DNA of 64,000 nucleotides, taken from positions 4,960,001-5,024,000 of the forward strand of contig OZ005703.1 of NCBI GenBank assembly GCA_963930775.1, in the 5' to 3' direction. Each line of letters begins with the position of its first letter. The first letter of the stretch is position 1. The notes beneath the pieces are model-generated. The model did not search any database, was not told the origin of the DNA, and was given only the letters and a program-made list of their open reading frames with translations. The translations under genes and the position numbers were made by a program. Below, one piece after another: positions 54,571 through 64,000 of this stretch. The stretch comes from Cliona cf. orientalis (lineage: Eukaryota; Porifera; Demospongiae; Clionaida; Clionaidae).

Positions 54571-55830
54571 GAAGTGCACTCCTTTTGGCCTTCAACTCAA
54601 TCCTGATTCTGATTCTCCGACTTGAGTTTGATTTTGATTCTGATTCTCTGACTTGATTCTGATTCTCCAATTTGATTTTGATTTAATTCTGATTCTCCGA
54701 CTTGATTTTGATTCTGATTCTCTGACTTGCAATTGATTCTGATTCTCTAACTTGATTTTGATTTTTATTTCTCTGATTCAATTCTTATTTAGATTCTTAC
54801 TTCGATTTTGTAAGTGGATTCTGATTCTCTAACGTGATTCTCATTGGGCTTTCCATTAATAATAATTAAAGGACCTGTAGCTATAGGAAACATTTTAATG
54901 CCCCCAAGATTAATTAAAATTGCCATAGAATCAATTAATTATTGCCAACCCCCTCTGGATGTAATTGTCAATTGGGAATCCTCAATGGGGGGTGTATGCC
55001 TATTAAATGGAAAAACCCATTACTGGTTTTTAGCAAAGCAAGCCATCTAATGTTTTTTCAATGACATACATGCAATTAAGATGTTAACCCACTCACGGTA
55101 CATAATCCTTTTTCCGTAAGATTTTACTCCACTGCCATAGACAGTAACAAGACTGTCTACATGGAATACCTATCTCTTACGCTATTACTGCAGTAGGAAA
55201 TGTTATGCTGTTGTAAATATCTGTTATCCTTGTGCGTTCACTTTCTTTGTTTACTTGCACCCAGGCAGAAACTACCTAGAGACGCCACTGCACCAGCCCT
55301 GTGCCGCCGATGGCATGCATGTGATCATGATGGTAGTCTATACCATGAGCATGATGAATCCTCAAATGAATCTTTTGACTTACATGAAGGCTCGCCCCAC
55401 ACAGATGATTTTCATCACCACTAGCTAGTAACCCAAAATTGGCTACTGACTGAAGAAGAGGGCTGAGGAGGGGGGGGGGGGAGTTTTGGGGGAGATGCAC
55501 CCTTACGCTGCTTGTGGCCCTAATCTAGCTGCCATTCTGAAAGGACAGATAGCTATTATTTTGAGTCATCACTAGCTTGTAGAATAAGAATCAAGTCAGA
55601 GAATCAGAATCCACTTACAAGTCAGAGAATCAGAATCCACTTACAAGTCAGAGAATCAGAATCAAAATCAAAAATCAGAATCAAATTGGAGAATCAGAAT
55701 CCACTTACAAAGGATCTATTAAAACAAGAGTCAAGTCAGAGAATCAGAATCAAAATTAAAAATCAAAATCAAGTTGGAGAATCAGAATCAGGATTGAATT
55801 GAGGACCGAAACGAGCACTTCCACACCAGC
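54571..55830. mobile_element. TIR element with GATTCTGATTCTC word arrays
   Basis: Left AAGTGCACTCC...CTCAATCCTGATTCTGATTC and right, complemented, AAGTGCTCG...TTCAATCCTGATTCTGATTC are inverted repeats. They run into arrays of GATTCTGATTCTC / ACTTGATTTTGATT words (54595-54840 and 55585-55800). The 1.26-kb body has no recognisable gene. No clear TSD was found. Confidence 0.75.
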
Positions 55831-56735
55831 TTATTCACGCGTGCGCACTATGCAGCTCAGCTTGAGCAGAGTCGGAAAGGCGAGAGAGAAGAATAGATCA
55901 GGGATGTAGACTCGGAAAGAGTGAGAGAGGCAAAAGCCACAGAGCACATGCCAGACAGTATAGCTATAGATCTAGATCTACTTAGTAATAATCTGCCATA
56001 GTATGGTGCCTATTTAGCTAATTTGTTGCTCAGCCTGTTGCCTGCCATAATAATATTATGGCCTTGAATGCTATCTTCCTGGGACCAAGGCCTGCAGCTG
56101 GGTAGTTCTATTGGTGAAGGTGTCCATTATATTTAAGCTATCAGAATGCTAGCTCCCAGGGTAACAATCATGTCACCTGTGGCACTCGGCTGGATGCCCT
56201 AATCAATCAATCAAATATTCATAAAGTATAATAGTACCACTTTTGTGTATTGTATTTGATAGATACTTCAAAAAGATTGTTAATATTCACTGCCGTCAAA
56301 TCCTAATAATTTATGTGAGTGCATGACAGTACCTTGAGTGACTACTGTGATGTGTATGGGCGTGCATAGTTCCTTAATATTTCTCCACTGTATTGCATGC
56401 TTTGATCTCCCTGAATGTGGTCCTCTTCCTTCCTCCTTCAGCCAGGATCCAATGATGGCTGATGAGTCAATCAATGCTTCAGTAGCTAGCTATCACAAGC
56501 TAGGTGTGCCAGGGGTTGATATGACTTACTCCACTGAGAATAATAATTTGTCAGTCAGATAGCTATAGTAGTATGCGTAACACAACAACACATAGCTACA
56601 CAGCCTCCTTTTCATACAGCTTTAAAACACTCTTTGTAGAGATGTCCATTATCATGTGGTATCCAGATCATCCCACGTTGTTCAACGTCAATTGCTAGTG
56701 CGCATGCCCAATTGGTCCACTTAAAACGGTACGGG
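55831..56735. other. Intergenic, no gene recognised
   Basis: Mixed AT-rich sequence. Short ORFs show no domain. Confidence 0.5.
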
Positions 56736-56739
56736 GTCG

Positions 56740-56825
56740 TTAATCGTTCGTTCCACCCGGATTCCAGTATTCCACTGTTCAACCATTCCACTATTCCATT
56801 CGCCACCGTTCCACGTTCCATTGAA
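56740..56825. repeat. ATTCCA word array
   Basis: ATTCCA / GTTCCA recurs about nine times in 85 bp. It may be one arm of another word-repeat element whose partner arm I could not find. Confidence 0.55.
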
Positions 56826-56902
56826 TCTAGACTCCCTATACATAACCTTAACCTCTCACTTACTCATATGATGAGAGTAGGTGTCTCAATAGCTTTGGGG
56901 GT

Positions 56903-57262
56903 ACCGTATTTATTCAAATAGTAGCCGCGGCTACTATTAATTTCAGCCTTGCTGGAGTGCGGCTACTATAAATCGAGGGCGGCTTTTATTGGTTTGGAGC
57001 GACACCTCTTGGTGACATTGACACGGTAGACTCGATTTTCGGGACTGATATTCGAATATTCGAGCTATAGACGATCGACAAATAAACAGTAAAACCAAGT
57101 CGAGGACGTTTTCTGCCATGTTTTTGCCTCGAACTAAGTTAGTGTCTTGCGATCGTGGCCACACCCACTAATTTGTGTCCGCGCATGCGTGCGGCTACTA
57201 TATTCGAGGCGGCTATTATTTCTTTCGCAGAGCTCCATGTGCGGCTACTATAAATCGATAGT
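56903..57262. mobile_element. Putative MITE with GCGGCTACTAT words
   Basis: It begins TACCGTATTTATTCAAATAG, then GTAGCCGCGGCTACTATTAA. GCGGCTACTATA and ATCGAGGGCGGCT-like words recur at both ends (56925-56990 and 57190-57258). The right terminus appears truncated. No coding content. Confidence 0.55.
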
Positions 57263-57265
57263 ATG

Positions 57266-57312
57266 TAGTGTACTACAAAGTAAACGTCACAGCCTCAACC
57301 CCCCTAACGTCA
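57266..57312 (+). other. Probable unoccupied homologue of the 4.1-kb element's target
   Basis: GTAGTGTACTACAAAG joined directly to TAAACGTCACAGCCTCAACC corresponds to the left flank (TAGTGTACTACTAAG, up to 32560) and right flank (ACTAAGCAAACATCACAGCC, from 36703) of the element at 32561-36702. Confidence 0.55.
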
Positions 57313-57796
57313 TATCTTTCCAAAAATAATTGGAAGTGCCTCTTGTACGGAATTACTAGATGGTAATCTCGTCTCAGTGCTCTATCCACAGGCCAGTCAA
57401 GCCTGATCCGGGCAACCCTCACTGAAGCCTAGCCATGCAGGGCCCAGGGTAGTCCCGGGACGCAAGTCAGACCCTGTAGCATTCATGCAGTTCAATAAAA
57501 TCTACACAGACTACACAGAGTGAACACTGAGGGTGGGACTTGCAAAACAAGCATCCAGATTAATGATAGGCCTTGGGGCTCATCGTAATGGACGAACATG
57601 AAAAATGAACATGGAATAGTAAACGATAAAGGTAAAGGTCGTCAGGAATATTCAATATTACTTTAATACACTGCACCATTTCTGACTAGCTACATGTCTT
57701 TCCTGAAGAGGGTGCATTTTGTCTATGAAATATTTTTGCATAATAAATGCAAGGCATATACAAAATAGTGAAACACACTAATATGAATGCATACCC

Positions 57797-58195
57797 TAAA
57801 CTAGAGCTCTGTAGAGCACATACCCCGCGCGCTCTGTAGCCACTGTAGCAACACTCAGGCTGATCTGCGACATAGCTGTTTATGACCTGGCGACCCTTTC
57901 CAACACGGAGCTTGAGCATGCGCAGTCGCATCAGCATGCTAAAAGAGTGGGTGTGGTCGATAAACCATATATAGGCATGTTGAACAGAAAATGCACGATT
58001 TGTAGCACCAGCATAAGCCTTATTGAGCAATTCAAAGCCTGTACAAACCAGTTTTTCACCGATATCTACCGATTGGTTGTGCTTATAGCACGCACAGACG
58101 CCTAGAACTCGAGATCTGGCGATTTTCGTGCCGACGACGACGACAACAGACGGACAAACCGATTGCTTTACCCCTTGCGCATGCGCGCGGGGTAA
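57797..58195 (-). repeat. Dispersed repeat family, fullest copy
   Basis: Matches 41815-42240 (opposite strand) and 34050-34400 (same strand) in separate sections: AAATGCACGATTTGTAG, GAGCTTGAGCATGCGCAG, GATCTGGCGATTTTCGTG, and the end GCGCATGCGCGCGGGGTAAT. Confidence 0.7.
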
Positions 58196-59529
58196 TAAAC
58201 GAAAAATGACTATGAATTATTAAAAACTAAGTAGTGCTTTAAATAAATGAAAGTAATGGAAGGGGAAGTAGTGATGGACTGTGGAAGTGAATTCCATAGT
58301 GACAGTGTAGATGGGTAAAATGAATGAAGGTATAAGTTTGAATGTGCATATGGTTGGATGTACGTTTTCCGGCTGTTGGAGCGAGTGTTATAGTAGGCAT
58401 ATTACATCAAAATTTTAGATTACTCCTTACACCTTCTTTACCACACATAATAATAAAGGAGGCTTCAAGATACAATTTAGTCTTTGTTCCGCAAAATTTC
58501 ATTGAGTGGTTGCGGAGATATGGCTGTTTTAGTATTTCTAAACATCATAATTTTTCTGCCAGGTGTGTGTGTACTATTCCAATAGGGGAATGGCACGTAA
58601 CATGTTGATTGCTTTAGAGGCCTATAACTCAAAAACTACACTACTGATTGACTCCAAACTTGAAATATAGCATATAAGTACCTCTCTGCTTATTCTACTG
58701 ATGAATGTAACACGCCTTAATGAATAAAAAAAATTTGGTGTGTATACATGTTTGGCTGCTACTGTAGCTAACACTTCACTGCCTCAGAATTCCAGAAGCT
58801 GACTTCATGCATGATTTTTTTGAAATTACTAATTTAGATGTCTGCTCAAACACATACATAAGTTTTCATAGTGTTACACACACACATGTTCACACATGTA
58901 CATGCTCATATGATTGTACATATTAATATTGTTTTCTGAAGTGGAATCTATTCTTAAAGTGTAAGATGAGCCCTGAGTTCTTTGGAAGCAACAAAGAGTT
59001 TAAAGTGCGTGCATTTTCTATGTATTGACAGAAATTGTCTAGCTAGGGGTAATTTGAGCCAAAAATTTCGTTTTTCATACTTTCAACACATTTTCTCTTA
59101 TGTACACATGTTATTTTACACAAAGTAAAATGCTTATTGAGCTCTTTTCAACCGAACACTTCAAAAATGGTTAAAACTACTAAATCAGCACCTTGAGTTA
59201 CCCCTAGAAGCATAAAATACTCTGGAGAAGTGAGCAACATGGAGCAACTTGAAGTTATCCATTAGCAATATTTGTGTGCCACAGTAGTTGAGTATGTGGT
59301 ATTTATGGAGTTTCCCTGAAGCCTTGCAATGCTGGAAGTGGTTACAACCAAACACTTTGGATACTGTAGTGTAGTGCTATCTTTGCTGAAGCCTGTGGTG
59401 CAAGTTTGGTGTCCCTAGCACATTGTAGTGAGTAGTTATGATCCCTGAAACTTCATAATATTTATATGTGTGCAGGTTTTTTATAGGCAATTTTTTGGGG
59501 TTCTGATATGCCTAGTTATAGCTACAGAT
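58196..59529. other. Intergenic, no gene recognised
   Basis: AT-rich. A short plus-strand ORF at 58342-58608 has no recognisable domain. Nothing else supportable. Confidence 0.5.
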
Positions 59530-60335
59530 GCGTGGCTCAAGTGGAGCATTGTTAGGGGTGATGACATACCCATTGATCGCCTTGTAGAGATAAACCAAGC
59601 AAAGCATCTTTCGTCTATCTGCAAGGCTTGGTAAATTACAAGCTTATAAGTCATCACTATAGGATCTGTCCCAGCTCTTTAAGCAAATTTTTAGTGCAAA
59701 CTTTTGAATAGATTCCAGCTTTTATTCATCTTTCTTGAGGTACGGGTTCCACACTGAAACAGCATATTCTAGATGGGGCCGAATTAGGCAGAGGTACAAT
59801 CTAATTAACGCTCTTGATGTAGCCCATCTGTAAAATTTCCGGTAAAGAAATCCAACCAGCCTCCGGGTTTTACATGCAATCTTATCAATGTGCAGAGACC
59901 AGGATAAATCATTAGTAAGAATAACTCCAAGATATTTGTAGTTGGATACTTGCTCCATTGGTTGACCATACAATAGCATTGCCTGGGATGGAACTGACCT
60001 CGATTTTAATCTCGATACCACCATATATTTGCATTTGATGCTATTCAGAGCTAAGTCATTACTGTCGACCCAAGAAGATACTGTATCAGTATCTTCTTGC
60101 AATGCTTCATAGTCACGGGTGGAATGAATGATCCGATACATGAGGATGTCGTCAGCATAAAGACAAATTAAGTTACCATCTGACAGAGGCTCCTGCACCG
60201 AGTCGTTTATATAGAAGAGAAACAACAATGGCCCTAGCACAGATCCCTGGGGTACTCCTGACTCAACATAGGTAGTTAAAGAAGCTTTTCCATTCAATAC
60301 AACATATTGCCTTCTATTGCACAGGTAAGATATTA
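59530..60335 (-). mobile_element. Truncated LINE reverse-transcriptase fragment
   Basis: On the minus strand: NRRQYVVLNG, GVPQGSVLGPLLFLFYIND, YADDILMYRII, YKYLGVILTNDLSWS and RLYLCLIRPHLEYAVSVWNP. After a stop near 59722 come ESIQKFALKI and LADRRKMLC. It is diverged from the full-length LINE at 26217 and lacks an endonuclease and 3' tail, so it represents an older or separate lineage. Confidence 0.85.
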
Positions 60336-60808
60336 ATGAGCATGACTGTTAGAATGCCAAATAGAGCCAGTATAGCTATCCCTCCAAACATAATCATCAC
60401 AAGCACAACAATAGTGAAATAAACTCTCTTCAGCACTACACTTGCCATTATTCTCAGCTCAAAGATCGGAAACCCCGACCACCCAATGCATATGGATTTC
60501 TAATATCTCAGTTCCCAGCCTAGGAATGTATAGATGAGCTGTTTTACAGCATACTTATAATTACTATACTCAGTTACTGTACTATTAATATTTTTTGCTT
60601 AGGGAGGTTTGGGCCCTGGTTAATGTCGATGGACAAACAAAAGTACAAGCGGGCAAAAACAATCAAAGGTTACAGGACATGCATAGGGAAAGGTGGGTCA
60701 AGGCAGGCAACAGCGTGGCTAAAAGCCACTCCTGTATCCCCATGCACCAAATCCTAATGGGTGGCTTCAGGCCAGCTATTCATGCCAAAATGCCATATTA
60801 AGATGGGC

Positions 60809-61175
60809 CAGTGGCGTAGGCGGGGAGGGGGGGGGGGCTTTGGGGGCTCGAGCCCCCCCCCCCCCTTTGTCATCAGCCATAGTGGGCGTGGCAACAGCTA
60901 ACATCAGCTTCTTTGCAGTAAGTACTCGAATACTGCATTGCACTGCTCTAACTTACATCTTAACAATCCATTTCAGCTGTAGAAATCCATACCTTTCAGC
61001 GCTTAAAGCACGGCGGCATATAAGAACTCGCGCAAGCTTAGTACAGCTTAGGAGTTTAATAGTCAATAGTGTAATCACGTGATCCTAATTAATGAGCGTG
61101 GCCAAGGCGAAAATGTTTCGCGCGCGCGCACTCTCAAGCCCCCCCCCCCCCCCAATACTTAGAATCCTGCCCCTG
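60809..61175. mobile_element. hAT-like MITE private to duplication copy 2
   Basis: It begins CAGTGGCGTAGGC and ends, complemented, CAGGGGCAGGATTC, typical of hAT-type ends. Poly-G/poly-C tracts flank the interior. Copy 1 has uninterrupted GATGGCATTTG at this point. Flanks here read AGATGGGC and ATGGCATT, giving at best a short imperfect TSD. Confidence 0.65.
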
Positions 61176-61517
61176 ATGGCATTTGGTAAGTTACATCGGA
61201 ACTGAATTCCAGCGAGCTCTCGGTGTTACTAAGCATCCGGTGCATGAGGTTTAATTTAAACCTAACAACAGTTGCTAGCTATCTACACCACAGCCAATAA
61301 AACAATCAATCTATGATATTTTAATAGAATACCTTCAGACGTCATAAATCTCTCGGGCTTCACCCTCAATACTGAAGATCCTTTGGCTTCGACGTTTAAT
61401 CTATACAGTAACTGCGGCTATTAATATCTGCTTCCAGCCTCATCACCTGGATAAGCTATTGCTGCTGGTGATTCATCATCCTGTTACTGAGTTTGCCAGT
61501 GCCACATCCAAACTACG

Positions 61518-64000
61518 ATGGAGGGGCATCAAATCGAAATCTCTGATCTTGCATCTTACATTGTATCCAACGTTCATCCCACAGGGCGAGAGCTTGGTAA
61601 GGGAGCTTATGGGAGTGTGGAGGAGGTGGAAATCCCAGGATCTGTGTGCGCAGCCAAAAAAATCCATACTGAGTTTCTTAATATTGGTAGCCATGAAGAT
61701 ATCTCACATATGATCACTAAGTTCACAAGTGAGTGCAAGCTAATGAGCATGCTCCGTCATCCTCACATTGTCCAATTTCTTGGTATATGCTATCTTCCTG
61801 GGGCAAGGCTACCTTCCCTTGTGATGGAGCGTCTGGATACAAGCCTTCATGATCTATTGGAGACCAGCCCCAATCTGCCACTAGCTGTCAAAAAATCAGT
61901 TCTTCTTGATACTGCTCGAGGTCTCCTGTACCTTCACAATCACTCTCCACCAATTATTCATCGAGATCTCACTGCAAGGAATGTGCTCCTCAATTCCGCC
62001 ATGGTAGCCAAAATTGCCGACTTGGGCGTGGCTCGTATTGTGAACCTCCAACCAGACCAGCTAGCTACAATGACCCGAGGACCTGGAAATATCGTCTACA
62101 TGCCCCCCGAGGCAATGGGGGAGCACACACAATATAATACCTCACTCGATATCTTCTCATTTGGTAATATTTCTCTCTTTACCCTCACCCAGGAGTTTAT
62201 TGGACCAAAGCTCAAGGCTGCTACTTACACTGATAATGCAGGAAAGATCAATGCACGCTCTGAAATTGAGCGACGCGAGTATGGCTTTTGTATCATTTAT
62301 TGTGGTCTGGGAAAAGATAATGTACTTGCACAGCTAACACGAGACTGTCTTCAAAACCACCCCGCTTACCGCCCTAACGCTGCTGATCTTGTTGAAAGGA
62401 TCAAGAGAATATCATCAGATATGGTACTGCCAAGCAAACTTGACTTGATGAAGCAGCTGTCAAGTAAGGAGAAGGAAAACAAGGAGATGGCAGATCAAAT
62501 CAAGCTGCTACAAGACATGATGTCGTCTCAACAGCTAACGTTGCAAACACAATCTTCAATTCAACAGAAAGAGATAGAGACCAAGGACACACAATTGACA
62601 GAGCTTCAAACGGTGATACATACCCAGGAAGAACAGATACAAGGCATCCAAAAGAGGCTGGCAGACATGCTGGCACAGGTAAACTCCTATAATATTAATT
62701 AATTCCATTGCATGGTCGAGTATCAGGTTGAACTGTACCAAGTAGGCCATATAGGCATTGACCATATATTAAGGGTTGATATGTGCTTTGCATACTGAGT
62801 AATTTAAGCTTTTTAATTATAGGGAAGTGTATCCAATGAGGAGGCAAGACAACTTCAAGCAGAGATAAACAAAATGAAAGTAAGTGCAGATATCATGCAG
62901 TACTTTTTGCATGCTCAGAAGGATATTAAGATAAAACAGCACAATCAATATAATATTGTATTGAGCCTATACACAGTCTGGGCAATTAAATTTTTTAGGC
63001 TATCATATTATTGCAACTTTTTTCGTCCTTTTTATGCAATCATTATTGATGCTGCTTTCTCTCACGTGCACATGCAGCCTGCACATGATGAGGTGATATT
63101 TCCATTGACATTTAAGTGGGAGAAACGAAACAATTTACCTCATTGTGTAAGCACCACAGATTCATGCATCATCAATGGCAAGATGTATATCAATATTGGT
63201 GGCAGTTTTCTTCTTGAATATGCCTCTGAAACTGATACCTGGGCAAATCTATTAGTACCTACTACACAGCATGGACTAGTTTCCCTCAATGGAAAGCTCA
63301 CTCTTGTGGGAGGACTTATGAAAGAATCCACTGAGGTTCTGAACTATTCACGTTCAATTCAAGTATGGGACAGTAATTCTAAGCAATGGACAGAGCCCTA
63401 TCCACCAATGCCAATGGGAAGATGCTACTCAGGCTGTTCCAGTTACAAACACTATTTAATTGTTGCTGGTGGGGAGATAGAAGGACAAGTTCAGACTACT
63501 TCAGTGGAAATTCTAGACACTAAAATTCAACAATGGTTCAAAGCTCCACCAATGATGTATAATGGAAAGAATATTCAATTGGTAACAATTGGAAAATGTT
63601 TATATGCTTATTTTACGTATCGGGGTATGCTTACTGCTTCTAAATTCCTATTGAGGGTCTCCCTACCAACCCTCATCTCACACACTCTGCAAGGAAAGAA
63701 TCATGATACATCCATCTGGGAGAAGATACCAGACGTACCATTGTACTTGACAACACTATTTTCGATCGGCAATATGCTACTGACAGCTGGAGGAAACCCC
63801 AGTGGGATGGTTGGTGCTGTACTATCTGCTCTGCATATCAAAAACAATTACTCAAGTGCAGACATCCACCTCTTCAATCCCCACACAAACCAATGGCTCA
63901 AGATTGGGAAGTTGCCTGAATCGAGAATGCTTTGTGCCTGCTGTGTATTACCGTCAGGTAAGCTGCTAGTGGCTGGAGGAGAACATTTATCAACAATGAG
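61518..64000 (+). CDS. Protein kinase / coiled-coil / Kelch-repeat protein, copy 2 (cut by window end)
   Basis: Exons 61518-62678, 62823-62879 and 63078 to beyond 64000, with splice sites at the same positions as the copy at 38558 and identical exon 1 and 2 lengths. The kinase domain keeps GKGAYGSV, CAAKKI, HRDLTARN and the same DLG variant. Differences from copy 1 are scattered substitutions (for example LRHPHIVQF for LCHPHIVQF). The Kelch part is open to the last base shown. The two copies are so alike, including in introns, that the duplication or a gene-conversion event must be recent. The third-exon acceptor differs slightly (CACATGCAG for ATGTGACAG). Confidence 0.87.

Larger units (their letters stand above)
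60640..64000 (+). repeat. Segmental duplication of the kinase-Kelch locus, copy 2
   Basis: Direct-orientation counterpart of 37151-41170, continuing past the window end. It lacks the gypsy insertion of copy 1 and has a private MITE at 60809-61175. Introns are also conserved, with small indels. Confidence 0.9.

Noticed and set aside
58342-58608. 88-residue plus-strand ORF
   Set aside because: No recognisable motif and AT-rich surroundings; most likely chance.

Overview
The window looks like nuclear DNA of an animal, most likely a demosponge. This is inferred, not searched. The grounds are compact genes with 50-300 bp GT-AG introns; AT-rich spacers full of microsatellites; a kinase / coiled-coil / Kelch gene of a type I associate with sponges; class A and GABA-B-like GPCR genes; Ig/FN3 receptors; expanded POT (SLC15-like) transporters; and many LINEs and inverted-repeat DNA elements.

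Layout. 1-3.4 kb: first copy of a segmental duplication with a decayed class A GPCR and a scrap of a multi-pass membrane gene. 3.6-7.5 kb: a damaged Ig/FN3 receptor ending in a tyrosine-bearing tail, with one FN3 exon also present inverted. 7.7-9.5 kb: an intact POT transporter (minus). 10.8-15.4 kb: second copy of the duplication, split by a 5'-truncated LINE. 15.9-16.3 kb: a MITE with an 8-bp TSD. 16.5-19.6 kb: a GABA-B-like receptor broken by stops and frameshifts, with a duplicated 3' end. 21.7-30.6 kb: two paralogous secreted-leader, cysteine-rich, multi-pass membrane genes. The second is cut in its C-terminal coding region by a full-length LINE (26.2-30.4 kb) whose two ORFs lie in one frame separated only by UGA-CUA.

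32.5-36.7 kb: a 4.1-kb inverted-repeat element with 6-bp TSDs, itself hit by a LINE and by a second TIR element. 37.1-41.2 kb and 60.6-64.0 kb: two copies of a kinase-Kelch locus, the second cut by the window edge, each with its own private insertion. 43.0-51.3 kb is the most unusual part: an 8258-bp DNA transposon with perfect ~102-bp TIRs and a 6-bp TSD. It carries two convergent, intron-rich genes: a DDE integrase-type transposase (plus) and a protein kinase with its own N-terminal domain and an Ig-like module (minus). 51.5-53.2 kb: a second POT transporter. 53.7-60.3 kb: a graveyard of word-repeat TIR elements, a dispersed repeat and a LINE remnant.

A recurring theme is that several DNA elements carry terminal inverted repeats built from short degenerate words (AAGCGATTC, TTTCCAAACTTG, GATCAATTCTC, GATTCTGATTCTC). 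Two of them, with unrelated bodies, share the terminus TACGGTGGCCGAGA and make 6-bp TSDs.
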